From NCBI GenBank assembly GCA_036939975.1, contig JALLPB010000001.1, positions 1 to 39,448 of the forward strand: a DNA stretch of 39,448 bases. Direction: 5' to 3'. The notes beneath the pieces were generated by a model, which ran no database searches, had not been told where the DNA came from, and worked only from the letters and a program-made list of their open reading frames with translations. The position numbers and the translations under genes were made by a program. The DNA comes from Cyclostephanos tholiformis (Eukaryota; Bacillariophyta; Thalassiosirophyceae; Thalassiosirales; Thalassiosiraceae). Positions 1-9,054 of the stretch are shown one piece after another. Each line of letters opens with the position of its first letter. The stretch's first letter is position 1.

Positions 1-212
1 CAAAAGCTATCTAATTTCGTAACCCGAAAGGGAACCTAAAAAACGTCATCGACGCAACAAGATTCGTATAAACACGTCAACAAGAGAAAAAAGGAGGAAG
101 CCATCAGCTTCATTTCCAGCTATCAAATGTTGTCAGCGGACAAAAATTCGAAAACTTATGAAGCTCGTACAAAGCTCCAAAAAAAGTGGTTACATACATG
201 TAACTACAGCGG

Positions 213-530
213 TTAAGCTGTTAAGGAGTCTTCCTTCTTTGGCTTGTCCCGATATTTGAACATCTGCCTCATTATGTTCTGGATCGTCTTCACGATATCG
301 TCCGGCGTCTTATAGGTCCTCTGAATGTAATTTTCAATAGTCTTGAGCAATTTGCTGTATTGCGCTGGGTCGCTTGACAATCCTACTTCAAATGTAGTGT
401 TCTTCACCTTGTCGACATTGCTCACATACGTCGATTTGGGCGCGGGCCTACTTCTTGAGCTGTTTTGGGCAAAGTGCTTCTTCTTTGCCCCCGCTGCTGC
501 TGCAGCTGGTTTCTTGTCTTTGTCTGCCAT
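213..530 (-). CDS. Gag-like small protein (Copia-derived, 105 aa)
   Basis: An intact 105-residue ORF starts at an ATG in good context (CAAGATGG). The N-terminus is Lys/Ala-rich. It is followed by a segment shaped like the core of diatom Copia gag proteins: TTFEVGLSSDPAQYSKLL, then ENYIQRTYKTPDDIVKTI. This is the usual hydrophobic strand, Gln-Tyr helix and Tyr-x6-Asp-Ile helix. Family recall is from memory and not searched. Full gag proteins are several hundred residues, so this is either a truncated copy or a stand-alone derivative. A Copia pol fragment lies on the same strand at 1318-2255, but upstream in transcription order, so the two cannot be one gag-pol unit unless tandem copies share an LTR. 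It could also be a host gene of unknown function. Confidence 0.5.
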   Translation of the reverse strand: MADKDKKPAAAAAGAKKKHFAQNSSRSRPAPKSTYVSNVDKVKNTTFEVGLSSDPAQYSKLLKTIENYIQRTYKTPDDIVKTIQNIMRQMFKYRDKPKKEDSLTA

Positions 531-1317
531 CTTGGTGTTGTTTCCTTCGGATGTAATTCTAATTCTATGTTGATGCTAATGGATTATTTGATCATAGCGT
601 AGCCAGGTTATAACATTGGAGTACGAGATATATTAGAATTATGATTCCTATTCAAGAGTTTGATAAATTCCAACTAACTTGTTTTGATATTTGAGGTCTG
701 ATCAATCCCAGTTTGTTTTGAGGTCCGAGCAATCCCACTTTGTTTTGAGAAAACGTGACACATATGTGGGACTTGTCAATCTAGATGGGCTTGCCGGTGG
801 GGATTTTGGATATCCATCAACACCATCGCGCCACCTGTATTACCCACCCCCCCCCCATTGAAATGAATAACACCATGCCCGGGACATGAGCATCGTGGCA
901 GTGCAGTTTCCACGCCCCTCCACTCCCATCATGCTGCCCTTATTGTCCGCGGTATTTCGCATCATATCACCCATCCCGCCTGTTGATGCAACTCATTTTT
1001 CCACCCGCTCCCTGTGAGATGGTTTTAGTGCTCATGTATAACCTAGAAAACAAAGATGAATAATTAAAAATGAGAGGCTCTATGAAAGCCTTCTCTCATG
1101 CTACTTCCAGGGATTGCCCCAATAATCGGAGGTTATGATACACTCCTGGACTCCATTTTTGCCCATCAACTATTTTGATTGGTGCTCGCGCTCCTGATCC
1201 TCAAGGTCTGTCACTGGTTAGGGTTTGTTCTGCTTGATTTTCTCTAACACACTCCTTTGACGCTCTTTCGATAGGAGGAATGGGGAGCATCAGACTAATT
1301 GGGGGTTTAGATTTGAC
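531..1317. other. Non-coding stretch with short tandem repeat; possible 3' LTR remnant
   Basis: No convincing gene. A 27-bp unit (TTTGAGGTCYGAKCAATCCC core) is repeated at 690-716 and 717-743, and a long C homopolymer lies near 846-858. On the minus strand, just after the end of the Copia pol fragment, a purine run followed by TGTTAGAG near 1255 could be a polypurine tract and the start of a 3' LTR. No second copy was found, so this stays a guess. Confidence 0.3.
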
Positions 1318-2255
1318 CTAACCTTGGTAATAATTATCATTGTAGTCAGCCGGAATCCCCATCACATGTCCCCTGAATTTGCAAAATATCACTCCTTGTT
1401 TCAGTTTTGTGTTGATGTCCATCCACATTTGCTCCATTGAGCAATGTTCAACTACAATCTCTCCCTTGTTAATATTTTCCTTGACGTAAAAATACTTCAC
1501 TTTGATATGCTTGGTTCGATGGGAACTGCTCACCTTTCCATTTATCTCCAATAATATAACACTCATATCATCTTGGTACAGAACAGATGGATACATGTCA
1601 TACCCTTGTTCTTCCATGAAGTAACAAGCCCATAGGATGTGTCCCAGGGTGTCATCCACCCCTATCAGCTCTGCTTCCGTTGAACTCTTTGTTACTACCT
1701 TTCTGTGCCCGAAACTCATCCCCGCACCTGTATGGCTTTTGCAATCATGATGCACAGCATATGCCGCATCCACCCACCATTGTGCCAGAGTTAGGCAGTC
1801 AGCTGATGAAATGAAGGACATGTTGATTGTCCCTTTTAGATACCTGAGCACCCTTTTTACTTTACCCCAGTCATCCTCGTCTGGGCATTTGACACAGGTA
1901 GTTAGGAATGCGGTAGCCGGTTGAATGTCCCACCGTGCTGTGTGGTGGTATGATGGAACACCATCGCCTGTTCGTCTGGTAATGGTTTTGCTTCTGACCT
2001 GTCACAAACCTTGAAAAGGTGGTCTGTGGCCGGACTCATTTTTGTTGTCATTATCTCTTCCGGGAAATTGGTAATGATGCTTTTTATGTATTTGATCATA
2101 TTGATCAACACCTTCCTTTCCTCAGAGAAATCGAATAACATTCCGAGATAGTCGTGGATTTTTCCTCGATGCTCTGCCACTGTAATGCAATAGGTTTTGC
2201 TGAGCCAATCTCCGAACTTGGTAACTTCCTTTGGATCTGTACCAGCTAATATCAA
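1318..2255 (-). pseudogene. Ty1/Copia reverse transcriptase C-terminus and RNase H, frameshifted
   Basis: Two overlapping frames together give the end of a Copia pol. The upstream frame (2255-1902) holds the RT C-terminal segment with FGDWLSKTY, AEHRGKIHDYLGM and KPLPDEQAMVFHHTT. The downstream frame (open to 1318) continues with PATAFLT, PDEDDWGKVKRVL and RYLKGT. RNase H follows with VDAAYAVHHD, KSSTEAELIGVDD, YQDDMSVILLE and RTKHIKVKYFYV. The frame changes near 1925-1935, exactly where about ten residues of the usual RT linker are missing, so a small frame-breaking deletion explains both. There is no YVDD box or upstream pol: the coding sequence stops at 2255, where AT-rich repeat DNA begins. 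Gag, protease and integrase are absent. Confidence 0.85.
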
Positions 2256-2870
2256 ATATCCGTAAATTCGAAGTTACAGAGAGGGCTTCTCCGTATATTC
2301 CAAAATGAGGGTTTTGAGGTACCCCCTATTTTCAAAGTTAGGGGCTTTTTTAGTCATTTTTTGTACATTCTATATTCAATATTCGAGTATTCCTCTGACC
2401 CCAAATATCAAATATGGGATATGGCAATATCATTCCTATGTTCGATATTCAATTTCGTAATTTCGAATATAGAGGTCCAAATTTTGAATATAGAAAATGT
2501 CCGTAAAAAAAGAAAAATCGATTTTGTCAATATTATTGCTATATTCATTGATGAAAATTGGCCCTAATATCGAATATGGCGATAGAAATTGCGTAATTTA
2601 TCCAAAGTATCGCTATATTTGATGCTGGAAGAGCACCCGAATATCGAATTTAGCAATAAACTCGCTATATTTGATATTTAGCCTGATGCTGGAAGAGCAC
2701 CCGAATCTCAAATTTAGCGATAAACTCGCTATATTTGATATTGGGGTGATTCCCTTATATTCAAAGTTACGGGGCCAGTACCTCCATTTCCGATTTTACA
2801 GGTTGTGGTCATTTTGTGACTTATATTCGATATGTATATTCGAAGTTACATCCTATTATATAAAAGCGAT
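2256..2870. repeat. AT-rich repeat block with 64-bp tandem duplication
   Basis: The block is built from ATATCGAATAT/ATATTTGATATT-like palindromic words. A 64-bp unit beginning GATGCTGGAAGAGCACCCGA occurs at 2621-2684 and 2685-2748. The motif TTCRAAGTTA occurs four times in the same orientation (2267, 2331, 2760 and 2839), twice near each edge. Its left edge coincides with the truncation of the Copia pol fragment, suggesting it is an inserted non-autonomous element or satellite piece. No coding sequence is credible here. Confidence 0.6.
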
Positions 2871-2873
2871 GCT

Positions 2874-2918
2874 CTGTCTGTCTGTCTGTCTGTCGGTTGG
2901 TCTGTCTGTCTGTCTGTC
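2874..2918. repeat. CTGT tetranucleotide microsatellite
   Basis: About eleven units of CTGT with one interruption (CGGTTGG) in the middle, immediately after a TATAAAAGCGATG segment. The flanks to 3390 contain no credible gene. Confidence 0.85.
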
Positions 2919-3390
2919 CATCCGGCTGATTCCTACGTTGATTTCTACGTACGTATCTCTATTCTATGTAGGAATAGTACAAAATGAAAAAACAAAAACC
3001 AAAAAAAAATCGGCGTGCCAAAATATATCGTACAGTATCGTACGCGCGCACAACTCACAATTTTTACCTCTCTACCTAGCAAAAAAAGGGTGCGGCAAAA
3101 CCTGTTTGTACGTCATCGATGTGATGATTTCGCAAAAAACGGAAACTGCCACACGAAAGAGGAGATTTGTGCGCATTTGACAATTCTGTATCTAACTCTA
3201 ACATTATACTAGCAGAGGAATAAGTAAAGAATTTTCTAAAACCTAAGTATTCCCAAATCCGCGAAATAAAGAATTTTATATTAATTCTTTTCTTGAATTC
3301 TAGAGTAATCAATACTCAGGCACCGGGTCGTGGTGTACAAGGAGGTGTTCACAGCCTGATGAGCCAATTTCTCAATTTAGACTTTTAATA

Positions 3391-3480
3391 GAGTGTCCCA
3401 GCTTTTCAAGATTTGTTGATGTTTGTCTGTTGATATGTCGATATTTTCATTTTTTTTTTCGTCTGTTGGAACGGTCAACA
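3391..3480 (+). repeat. Left terminal inverted repeat of Harbinger element
   Basis: This 90-bp segment matches the reverse complement of 8041-8129 with only a handful of substitutions and a small length difference in a T homopolymer. The shared end is GAGTGTCCCAGCTTTTCA and the inner edge is TTGGAACGGTCRACA. A second GTCCCAG word and TGTTGATCTGTTGAT repeats follow just inside, around 3506-3546. Confidence 0.9.
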
Positions 3481-3732
3481 AATCAACAGATTTGTGTGGG
3501 TTTCTGTCCCAGCTCATCTGTTGTTGACTGTATGTTGATCTGTTGATTATATAAGATATAAGATAGAATAGGTAGATGTAAAGATAGAATAGGTAGATGT
3601 ACTATACGGCCATCCACGTATGTGCTGAGTAACACCCCCCCCACACCCCTCCCCCCTACACAACAATCAACCCATAATTTATGTCCTTGCACCAAACACC
3701 GAACTCCATAAACCCCCCCCATTCTTGCCGTG

Positions 3733-5295
3733 ATGAATATCAGTGAAGACAAAGAGAGAGGTGAGGATGATGATGCCGATATCCAATACGGATATCATAG
3801 GTCTCGACGGAGGACACCGTACGAGTACCGGGGCTCGTGTTCACTCACCCCCGCTCAGCTACTGGAGCAGGAGACATACTATCGGTATGCTGAGGTGACT
3901 GTGCAGCATGTCACCTACATTTTACAGCTCATTATTCTCCACCAAGCATCCTATATCTCCCTACGCGAATCGATTACTCGCTGGAGTCCAATTGCAAGTA
4001 TGGCGCCTACTGTTGCAATAGCTCGTGAAAAGGTTGAGAAAATCATTGCCACAGTCAATCGGCTATTTTTACTTGTGAGGTGGATATGGGCACATGGCGA
4101 AGTAGCCTTGCTTTATGCAGAGGACCTAACTGTCTTTGTTCGTAGAAGGCATCGGTTTACGCCACCTCAAAATAGGCAAATTGAGGATCTGCGTCACCAG
4201 GACTGCTACACCTGATTTGGCCAGTATCCACATAATCTCTCTCGTCTGTATCTACGATTGACGGTTCCCCAAACATTTGTTCTTATGACACAGAAAATAT
4301 ACGAGGGAGAAGAGTGTTTTCTGGTATATTTGTACCATCTCACAAAGGGTACACCCTTTACTGAGATGGCTAGATTTATATTTGGGGGAGATCCTCGCCG
4401 TCTCTCAGAGATGAATAACCTATTCATCAATCACTTATACTTCACATTCTACAACAAGATCTCAGGCGATAGCATGAGTCAGTGGATACCACGTAAGCTT
4501 CACATATGCAGAAGATTAATTTATGATGCCTTGTCAAATGATGCTATTGAGGAGGTCGAATATTTGAATGGAGAGTTAGTTGACAGAAGGTGGATTCTTC
4601 ATCATTTCCATTTCGATTCATTTCGCATATTTGGTTTCCTTGATGATTTTGCCATGCCGACAAGTCGTCCTGGCAATTCTGTGACTAGACGATATGACTT
4701 TGAGAGTGATATCCAGCGTGCATTTTACTCAGGTTATCTTCGTCGACATGGCTTAAAGGCGCAGGTTGTTTACCTGCCAATAGGAATTATTGGCTCTGTG
4801 TTTATTACAGAGATTAGACAGAATGACAGTGGGGTTTTAAACATGAGTGGACTAAACGATTATCTGGTTGACTTGTTATCGGGCAATCTTGTTGGTCGGC
4901 TGTTTCCATGCCTTTATTGTGACGGTATTTTTGCAAATTTGGCTACAGTGCTCCCAAGGTACACAAATCCCACACCAGAGGAAAGGCTTCTCAATCTAAA
5001 ATTGGCTTCGCAGAGGCAATGCATTGAGCATGTGTTTGGAGATCACCGGAATAGATTCAAATTATTCTCGGTACCGCACCAGCTACGCCTATTTAACCAA
5101 GGTGTGAAGGTACGAAGGGAGTGTTTAGCATCCTTTTTTATGTTAAACTGCCATTATTGCTTGGATGGCACACGATCCCGATATTTTGGTCACCCGGCGC
5201 CAACCATTGAAGAGTATTTACCTCTAAACGAGCATTTACAACCACCACCTGCTGTTGATTTGGGAGAAGTATATAATTTTGACGAGGTAATTTAA
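3733..5295 (+). pseudogene. Harbinger DDE transposase (DDE_Tnp_4/HARBI1-like) with one in-frame TGA
   Basis: A single frame is open from the ATG at 3733 to the TAA at 5293-5295, except for a TGA at 4213-4215; without it the protein would be about 520 residues. The part after the stop holds the catalytic domain. GFLDDFAMP carries the first Asp, the segment YSGYLRRHGLKAQVVYLP is typical of the family, RQNDSGVLN has a conserved Asp, YCDGIF carries the second catalytic Asp, and CIEHVFGDHRNRF carries the catalytic Glu. A helix-turn-helix-like region (EECFLVYLYHLTKGTPFTEMA) precedes it. The first 160 residues are unrecognised. No intron of workable size removes the TGA. The residue lost is probably Arg through CGA to TGA, so the copy is likely recently dead, unless read-through or the two pieces separately have a role. 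Confidence 0.8.
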
Positions 5296-5345
5296 ATTAT
5301 TAATTTTATTAATTAAAAGAATACACATTATTAACTACAATAAAA

Positions 5346-7257
5346 CTAATCCTCATTAGGGTGAGTGCTATTTAATATCCTCTCTCTCTCGTCAATATAA
5401 TCTTGGCGAAGCGCTTCGTAAAAATTGACAGCTATAGTGTCGTTTCTTTCCCGTGCCCGAAAAAGCATTTCTGTGGCACGATCAAAGTCCATTGCCACGT
5501 CCATCAACGTACGTGGAGCAACAGCTGCTGGAGCAGAGAACGACTGGGCAACAGCATTCGTTAGTGCATCCAACGAAGAAAAAGCACTGGTGACATGCTG
5601 AAATCTGGCAGCAGGATCATTCCTACCAGGACCAAAATCAATATTGGCATTTCGTCGTCGAACACCACTATTATATCGGCGCCGGCGTGCGGGACGCTCT
5701 TCCATGACATCATCGATCCCTTCAACCAAAAACTCCTCCTCCAACAACCTCTCGTTCATCGTTTCATCACCAAGGACCTCCACATTGAAATTACCCATGT
5801 GCATCTGACGTTGTCTTGGTGTCCCAGCATTCCGAGCAGTCTCTGTCCTTATCGGTACGGTACGGTTTCCTGGATGACTACCCAAAGTAGCCTGACGACC
5901 CATCACACCAGCGACAACACTTCGCCTCTCGTTTCTGGTCGCAGCAGCTTGGGATGAAGCAGACGTGATATTTTGGAGTGTTTCGAACATTCTAAAAAAA
6001 TGTTGAACCCATGGTGGTACGTCTTCGTGTGAGGCACCACTTTGATCGGCGGAATGGTTACGATCAAAAAATTCCTTTGCGTGGGATTGAGCATTACCAA
6101 AATGCCGTGCTAGAACTGGCGCAGTGACAACCTTAAACATTCCGAGCGGGCCACCAGTTTGGAAGATGGCTTCAATGTTTTCTTGAAACCAAGCTAGGCG
6201 ACTATTTTGACCCAATGAGCCAAGGAACCCATTTTCGTGGCCGCTTGCAAGCTGCAGTATCCCAATTATCCCTGCTGCATGATTGGCAGAACTAATGCCT
6301 GTCCTCCCATTGATTGTCTTTATGAAAGGACCTAAGAGAATCCTTCTGCGGGGAGTAGTCGAAGATCCTCCGCCTAGTGAGGGTGATCTGTTGGACATCG
6401 ACGATGACGGTCTCTGCCTCTCCTCTCCTTGGTGCAGCGATGATTGCCTATCATCTTCTTGGTGCTGTGATGCTGTCATATCCTCTCCTTGGAACGGTGA
6501 TGATGGCCTCTCCTCTGGTTGGCGCAGTGATGATGGCCTCTCCTCTCGATTGTTCGGGGATGACGGCCTCTCCTCTCGTTGGCGCGGCTGTTGCTGAGGT
6601 GGGGGTAATCTCTCTCGTTGCCGCCGCTCTTGTGGATGGTGGAGCTGTTCCTGAAAAACCTGTGTGGCAGGTCTTACCTCAGTTACTTCCTCGCTTGAGT
6701 CATCACTCTCAGAATCTGATAGATCCCCTACAATCTCTTCCACATAAAGACGACTAGAGAACAAAATCAAATGCAGAGATTAAAAATGATGAAAACCGAC
6801 GGGGAAACATTTACGAATCTAAAACCTACCTTCGATCGTTAGCAATCCTCATTGCCTCATTGTACATATCATTGTCGGCTGCAGTAAGAGGATTTTCATC
6901 ATAAGGAACTAGACCCAAGGCTAATCTCTCTTGTTGAAGTCGTACCTGTAGCTCGTTGGAAACCCGGCGAACCAAATTCCATGCCTCTGGACGGAAAATA
7001 AATTGTTGATTTATTGGATGGCTAACGTTGCGATGCGCTCTTGAATTTCCAAGTGTTGCTATCCACCGGTATATTTCTGATCGCTCAAAAACTTGATCGG
7101 ATAGTGTCCCGTCTGCATTGGGTATGTCAAAATAGACCCCAATTACAGGAGGTTCTTGTTTAAGGGGGCAAATGTGTTGACTGGGAATGTTGTCGGTGTC
7201 AACCCCTTTGCCCACGTCAAATAGGGTACGTACCACTTCCTCAGGGTGTCCGCTCAT
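5346..7257 (-). CDS. Harbinger accessory protein with U-box-like N-terminus (two exons, ~611 aa)
   Basis: Exon 1 is 7257-6830 and exon 2 is 6753-5346. The 76-bp intron has AG|GTAGGT at the donor and TTCTCTAG at the acceptor, and the join is in frame. Start is the ATG at 7257; an upstream exon cannot be excluded. Residues 30-87 resemble a U-box: HICPLKQEPPV, then DQVFERSEIYRWI, then VSHPINQQFI. There is no further Cys/His, which argues against RING or SP-RING. U-boxes recruit E2 ubiquitin-conjugating enzymes. The middle is low complexity, with about five variants of an EERPSS unit. The C-terminal half has an unrecognised domain (GMFKVVTAPVLARHFGNAQ, EDVPPWVQHFFRMFETLQ), an acidic/Arg-rich patch (RPARRRR) and a helical end. 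Harbinger elements usually carry a Myb/SANT second gene; I see none here. The fold assignment is inference from motif spacing. Confidence 0.6.
6754..6829 (-). other. Intron of the Harbinger accessory gene
   Basis: A 76-bp intron with donor GTAGGT and acceptor TTCTCTAG preceded by a T-rich tract. Splicing joins ..NDR to SRLYVEE.. without loss of frame; unspliced, the first exon stops at once in the donor (TAG). Confidence 0.7.
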
Positions 7258-7908
7258 GGCTGAATAATGGTCAATGGACAAAAAATAAATTCGATAAAAT
7301 AGGCATCGTCAGAATCAAAGGAAAGGGCAATGATTGTTAAGTGACGACATTGACAACAACAAAAAATCGAGGGTGCAATACGACAAGCGGCAATGCAATG
7401 AAGGCAAAATGATCGCAACGACTCGCCGCGGACAACTCGCCTATGCGAAAAATTGTCAGGGAGGGAGCATGCCATCGATGAACCCCGGCTCCTCCGTGGA
7501 GGAGCGTGACCACACCGCGGCTCAACCCGGCAAGCGTACCATCATCTCAGAATCGAAGGTAACATTTCTGTCAATGTCTCAAATTTCGACGGTGAGTTAC
7601 CCCCCCCCTCCCCGGGTATACTAAACCAAATTAATAGAGATGGTGGTGAATTGGCAGTCGAATCAGACGATTGATCGTCAGGAAAAAGGCAACTTACAAT
7701 GATAAGAATTCGAAGTTTCGACGCATGGTACAGCATGAAGGGTGATTGGGATGTGTCTGCCAAAAATCAGAAAGAGGGCATTTCTAACAGGTTAATCTGG
7801 GTTTATCAAAGAGGTTAAAAATCTAAATTTGAGAGTCTACATAAAATTTTGTACCAGGGCTACGACTTGTCGAAAAAAGTAAAATTTGTTGAAATGTCGA
7901 CAAGTGTT

Positions 7909-8046
7909 GGATCTGTCGATCTGTCGATCTGTCGATTCTTAAGAAAAAGTCGACATATCAACAAACAACATGGTTATCTGGGACACAAAATCTCATCTGT
8001 TGATATGTCGACATGTCGACAGACTGTTGATCTGTCGATCTGTCGA
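7909..8046. repeat. Subterminal TGTCGA/TGTTGAT repeats of the Harbinger right end
   Basis: At least eight copies of TGTCGA or its close variant TGTTGA lie on either strand in about 140 bp, including two runs of TCTGTCGATCTGTCGAT, directly inside the right TIR. Weaker TGTTGAT copies sit inside the left TIR (about 3532-3547). Clusters like this are typical binding platforms for transposases or accessory DNA-binding proteins; binding here is inference. Confidence 0.65.
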
Positions 8047-8129
8047 CCGTTCCAACGGACGAAGAAAAAATGAAAATATCGACATATCGACAGACAAACA
8101 TCAACAAATCGTGAAAAGCTGGGACACTC
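8041..8129 (-). repeat. Right terminal inverted repeat of Harbinger element
   Basis: An 89-bp partner of 3391-3480 in inverted orientation, ending AAAAGCTGGGACACTC and followed by TA. Confidence 0.9.
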
Positions 8130-8255
8130 TACTCCAATCAATTGATGACCATAATTGAAATTTGGCCCAACAAGTTTTCAAACCAAGTTCATTTTTTGCT
8201 CCCGCCAAAAAGTCAGATGTCACCTTACCTTTTAGATTTTTTATCAGTCTCTTAA

Positions 8256-8312
8256 ATAAGGACCAACGAAACGGCGGCCAGACCGGATAAGGACCAACGT
8301 ATCGACGGCCAG
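8256..8312 (+). promoter_or_regulatory. Direct repeat pair upstream of the isochorismatase gene
   Basis: Two 26-bp copies of ATAAGGACCAACGWAWCGRC plus GGCCAG lie at 8256-8281 and 8287-8312 (31-bp spacing), 100-160 bp before the start codon at 8413. They lie outside the transposon. A promoter role is inferred only from position and repetition. Confidence 0.35.
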
Positions 8313-8412
8313 AAATGCGGCGGCAATAGGAATCAGCCGACACAGCATGGGGTACTTTACAGCATGGTATCGTAGTAGATAGCACACAACATCAACGAAC
8401 ACACGCACCACG

Positions 8413-9054
8413 ATGAATATCGACAAATCCAGCACCGCCCTTATCGTCATCGACATGCAACGTGATTTCCTCGATCACCGGGGCTACGCCGCGAAGGCGG
8501 GACTCGACGTCGACCTCCTCCGTATGGCGATGCCAGGCGTGTCGCGCCTGTTGAGCGCGGCACGATCCGCGAACATGGCCATCGTACACACGCGCGAGGC
8601 CAACTTGCCGGATCTGTCGGACGTCCCGCCCGCGTTTCGCGACGCCACGCTCAACTCCGGCGCGCCCGTCGGTAGTCACGGACCGCTCGGTCGACTACTA
8701 ATACGGGACGAGCCAGGATCGTGCATAGTCGACGAATTATCGCCGCTCGGGGGGGAGATCGTTATCGACAAGCCGGGATTCTCTGCGTTCGAGAATACGT
8801 CCCTTGGCATGATCCTCACGTCCCGCGGTATAAAGAATTTGATACTTTGCGGCATCACTACGGAAGTGTGTGTCAGCTCCACGCTGCGTACGGCGATCGA
8901 TAGGGGATATCGATGCGTTACCGTGGGGGACGCTTGCGCGTCGTCCTATCCCGATTTGCACGATGCGTCACTTCGTATTATCGGAGTCGAGGGGGGGATA
9001 TTCGGTAAAGTGTCGACCGTCGACGATGTTGTTCGCGCCATCGAGGAGGGCTGA
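8413..9054 (+). CDS. Isochorismatase-family cysteine hydrolase
   Basis: This 213-residue single-exon protein has the full hallmark set of the isochorismatase/nicotinamidase-like superfamily. ALIVIDMQRDFL carries catalytic Asp14, VIDKPGFSAF carries Lys120, and CGITTEVCVSST carries nucleophile Cys153 after the conserved non-proline cis-peptide region. The typical AIDRGYRCVTVGDACAS strand-helix follows. Length matches the family. These enzymes hydrolyse amides or related bonds (isochorismate, nicotinamide, biuret, ureidoacrylate and others); the substrate cannot be told from motifs. No signal or transit peptide is evident, so a cytosolic location is likely. The start at 8413 gives the standard N-terminal beta strand. 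The gene is CpG-rich and intronless like the host genes further on; bacterial ancestry is possible but not shown here. Confidence 0.92.
   Translation: MNIDKSSTALIVIDMQRDFLDHRGYAAKAGLDVDLLRMAMPGVSRLLSAARSANMAIVHTREANLPDLSDVPPAFRDATLNSGAPVGSHGPLGRLLIRDEPGSCIVDELSPLGGEIVIDKPGFSAFENTSLGMILTSRGIKNLILCGITTEVCVSSTLRTAIDRGYRCVTVGDACASSYPDLHDASLRIIGVEGGIFGKVSTVDDVVRAIEEG

Larger units (their letters stand above)
3391..8129. mobile_element. Complete PIF/Harbinger-type DNA transposon (4739 bp)
   Basis: The boundaries come from two long inverted repeats beginning GAGTGTCCCAGCTTTTCA at 3391 and ending with its complement at 8129. Both ends are flanked by TA (TA before 3391, TA after 8129), which would be a 2-bp target duplication or part of an imperfect 3-bp one. 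PIF/Harbinger elements usually duplicate TWA. Inside are a DDE transposase on the plus strand (3733-5295) and a convergent two-exon accessory gene on the minus strand (5346-7257), whose stop codons lie 50 bp apart. The right end carries TGTCGA-rich subterminal DNA. The element looks young: TIRs are nearly identical, the accessory gene is intact, and the transposase has one nonsense codon. Confidence 0.85.

Noticed and set aside
213..2255. A single minus-strand gag-pol element made from 213-530 and 1318-2255
   Set aside because: In transcription order pol would precede gag, so the pieces must come from different copies or a tandem arrangement.
2671..3180. A 169-codon open frame across the AT-rich block and CTGT microsatellite
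   Set aside because: The composition follows the repeats, with no motif and an implausible amino-acid mix.
6283..6757. Plus-strand frames rich in Ser/Asp opposite the Harbinger accessory gene
   Set aside because: They are shadows of the EERPSS repeat-coding DNA.
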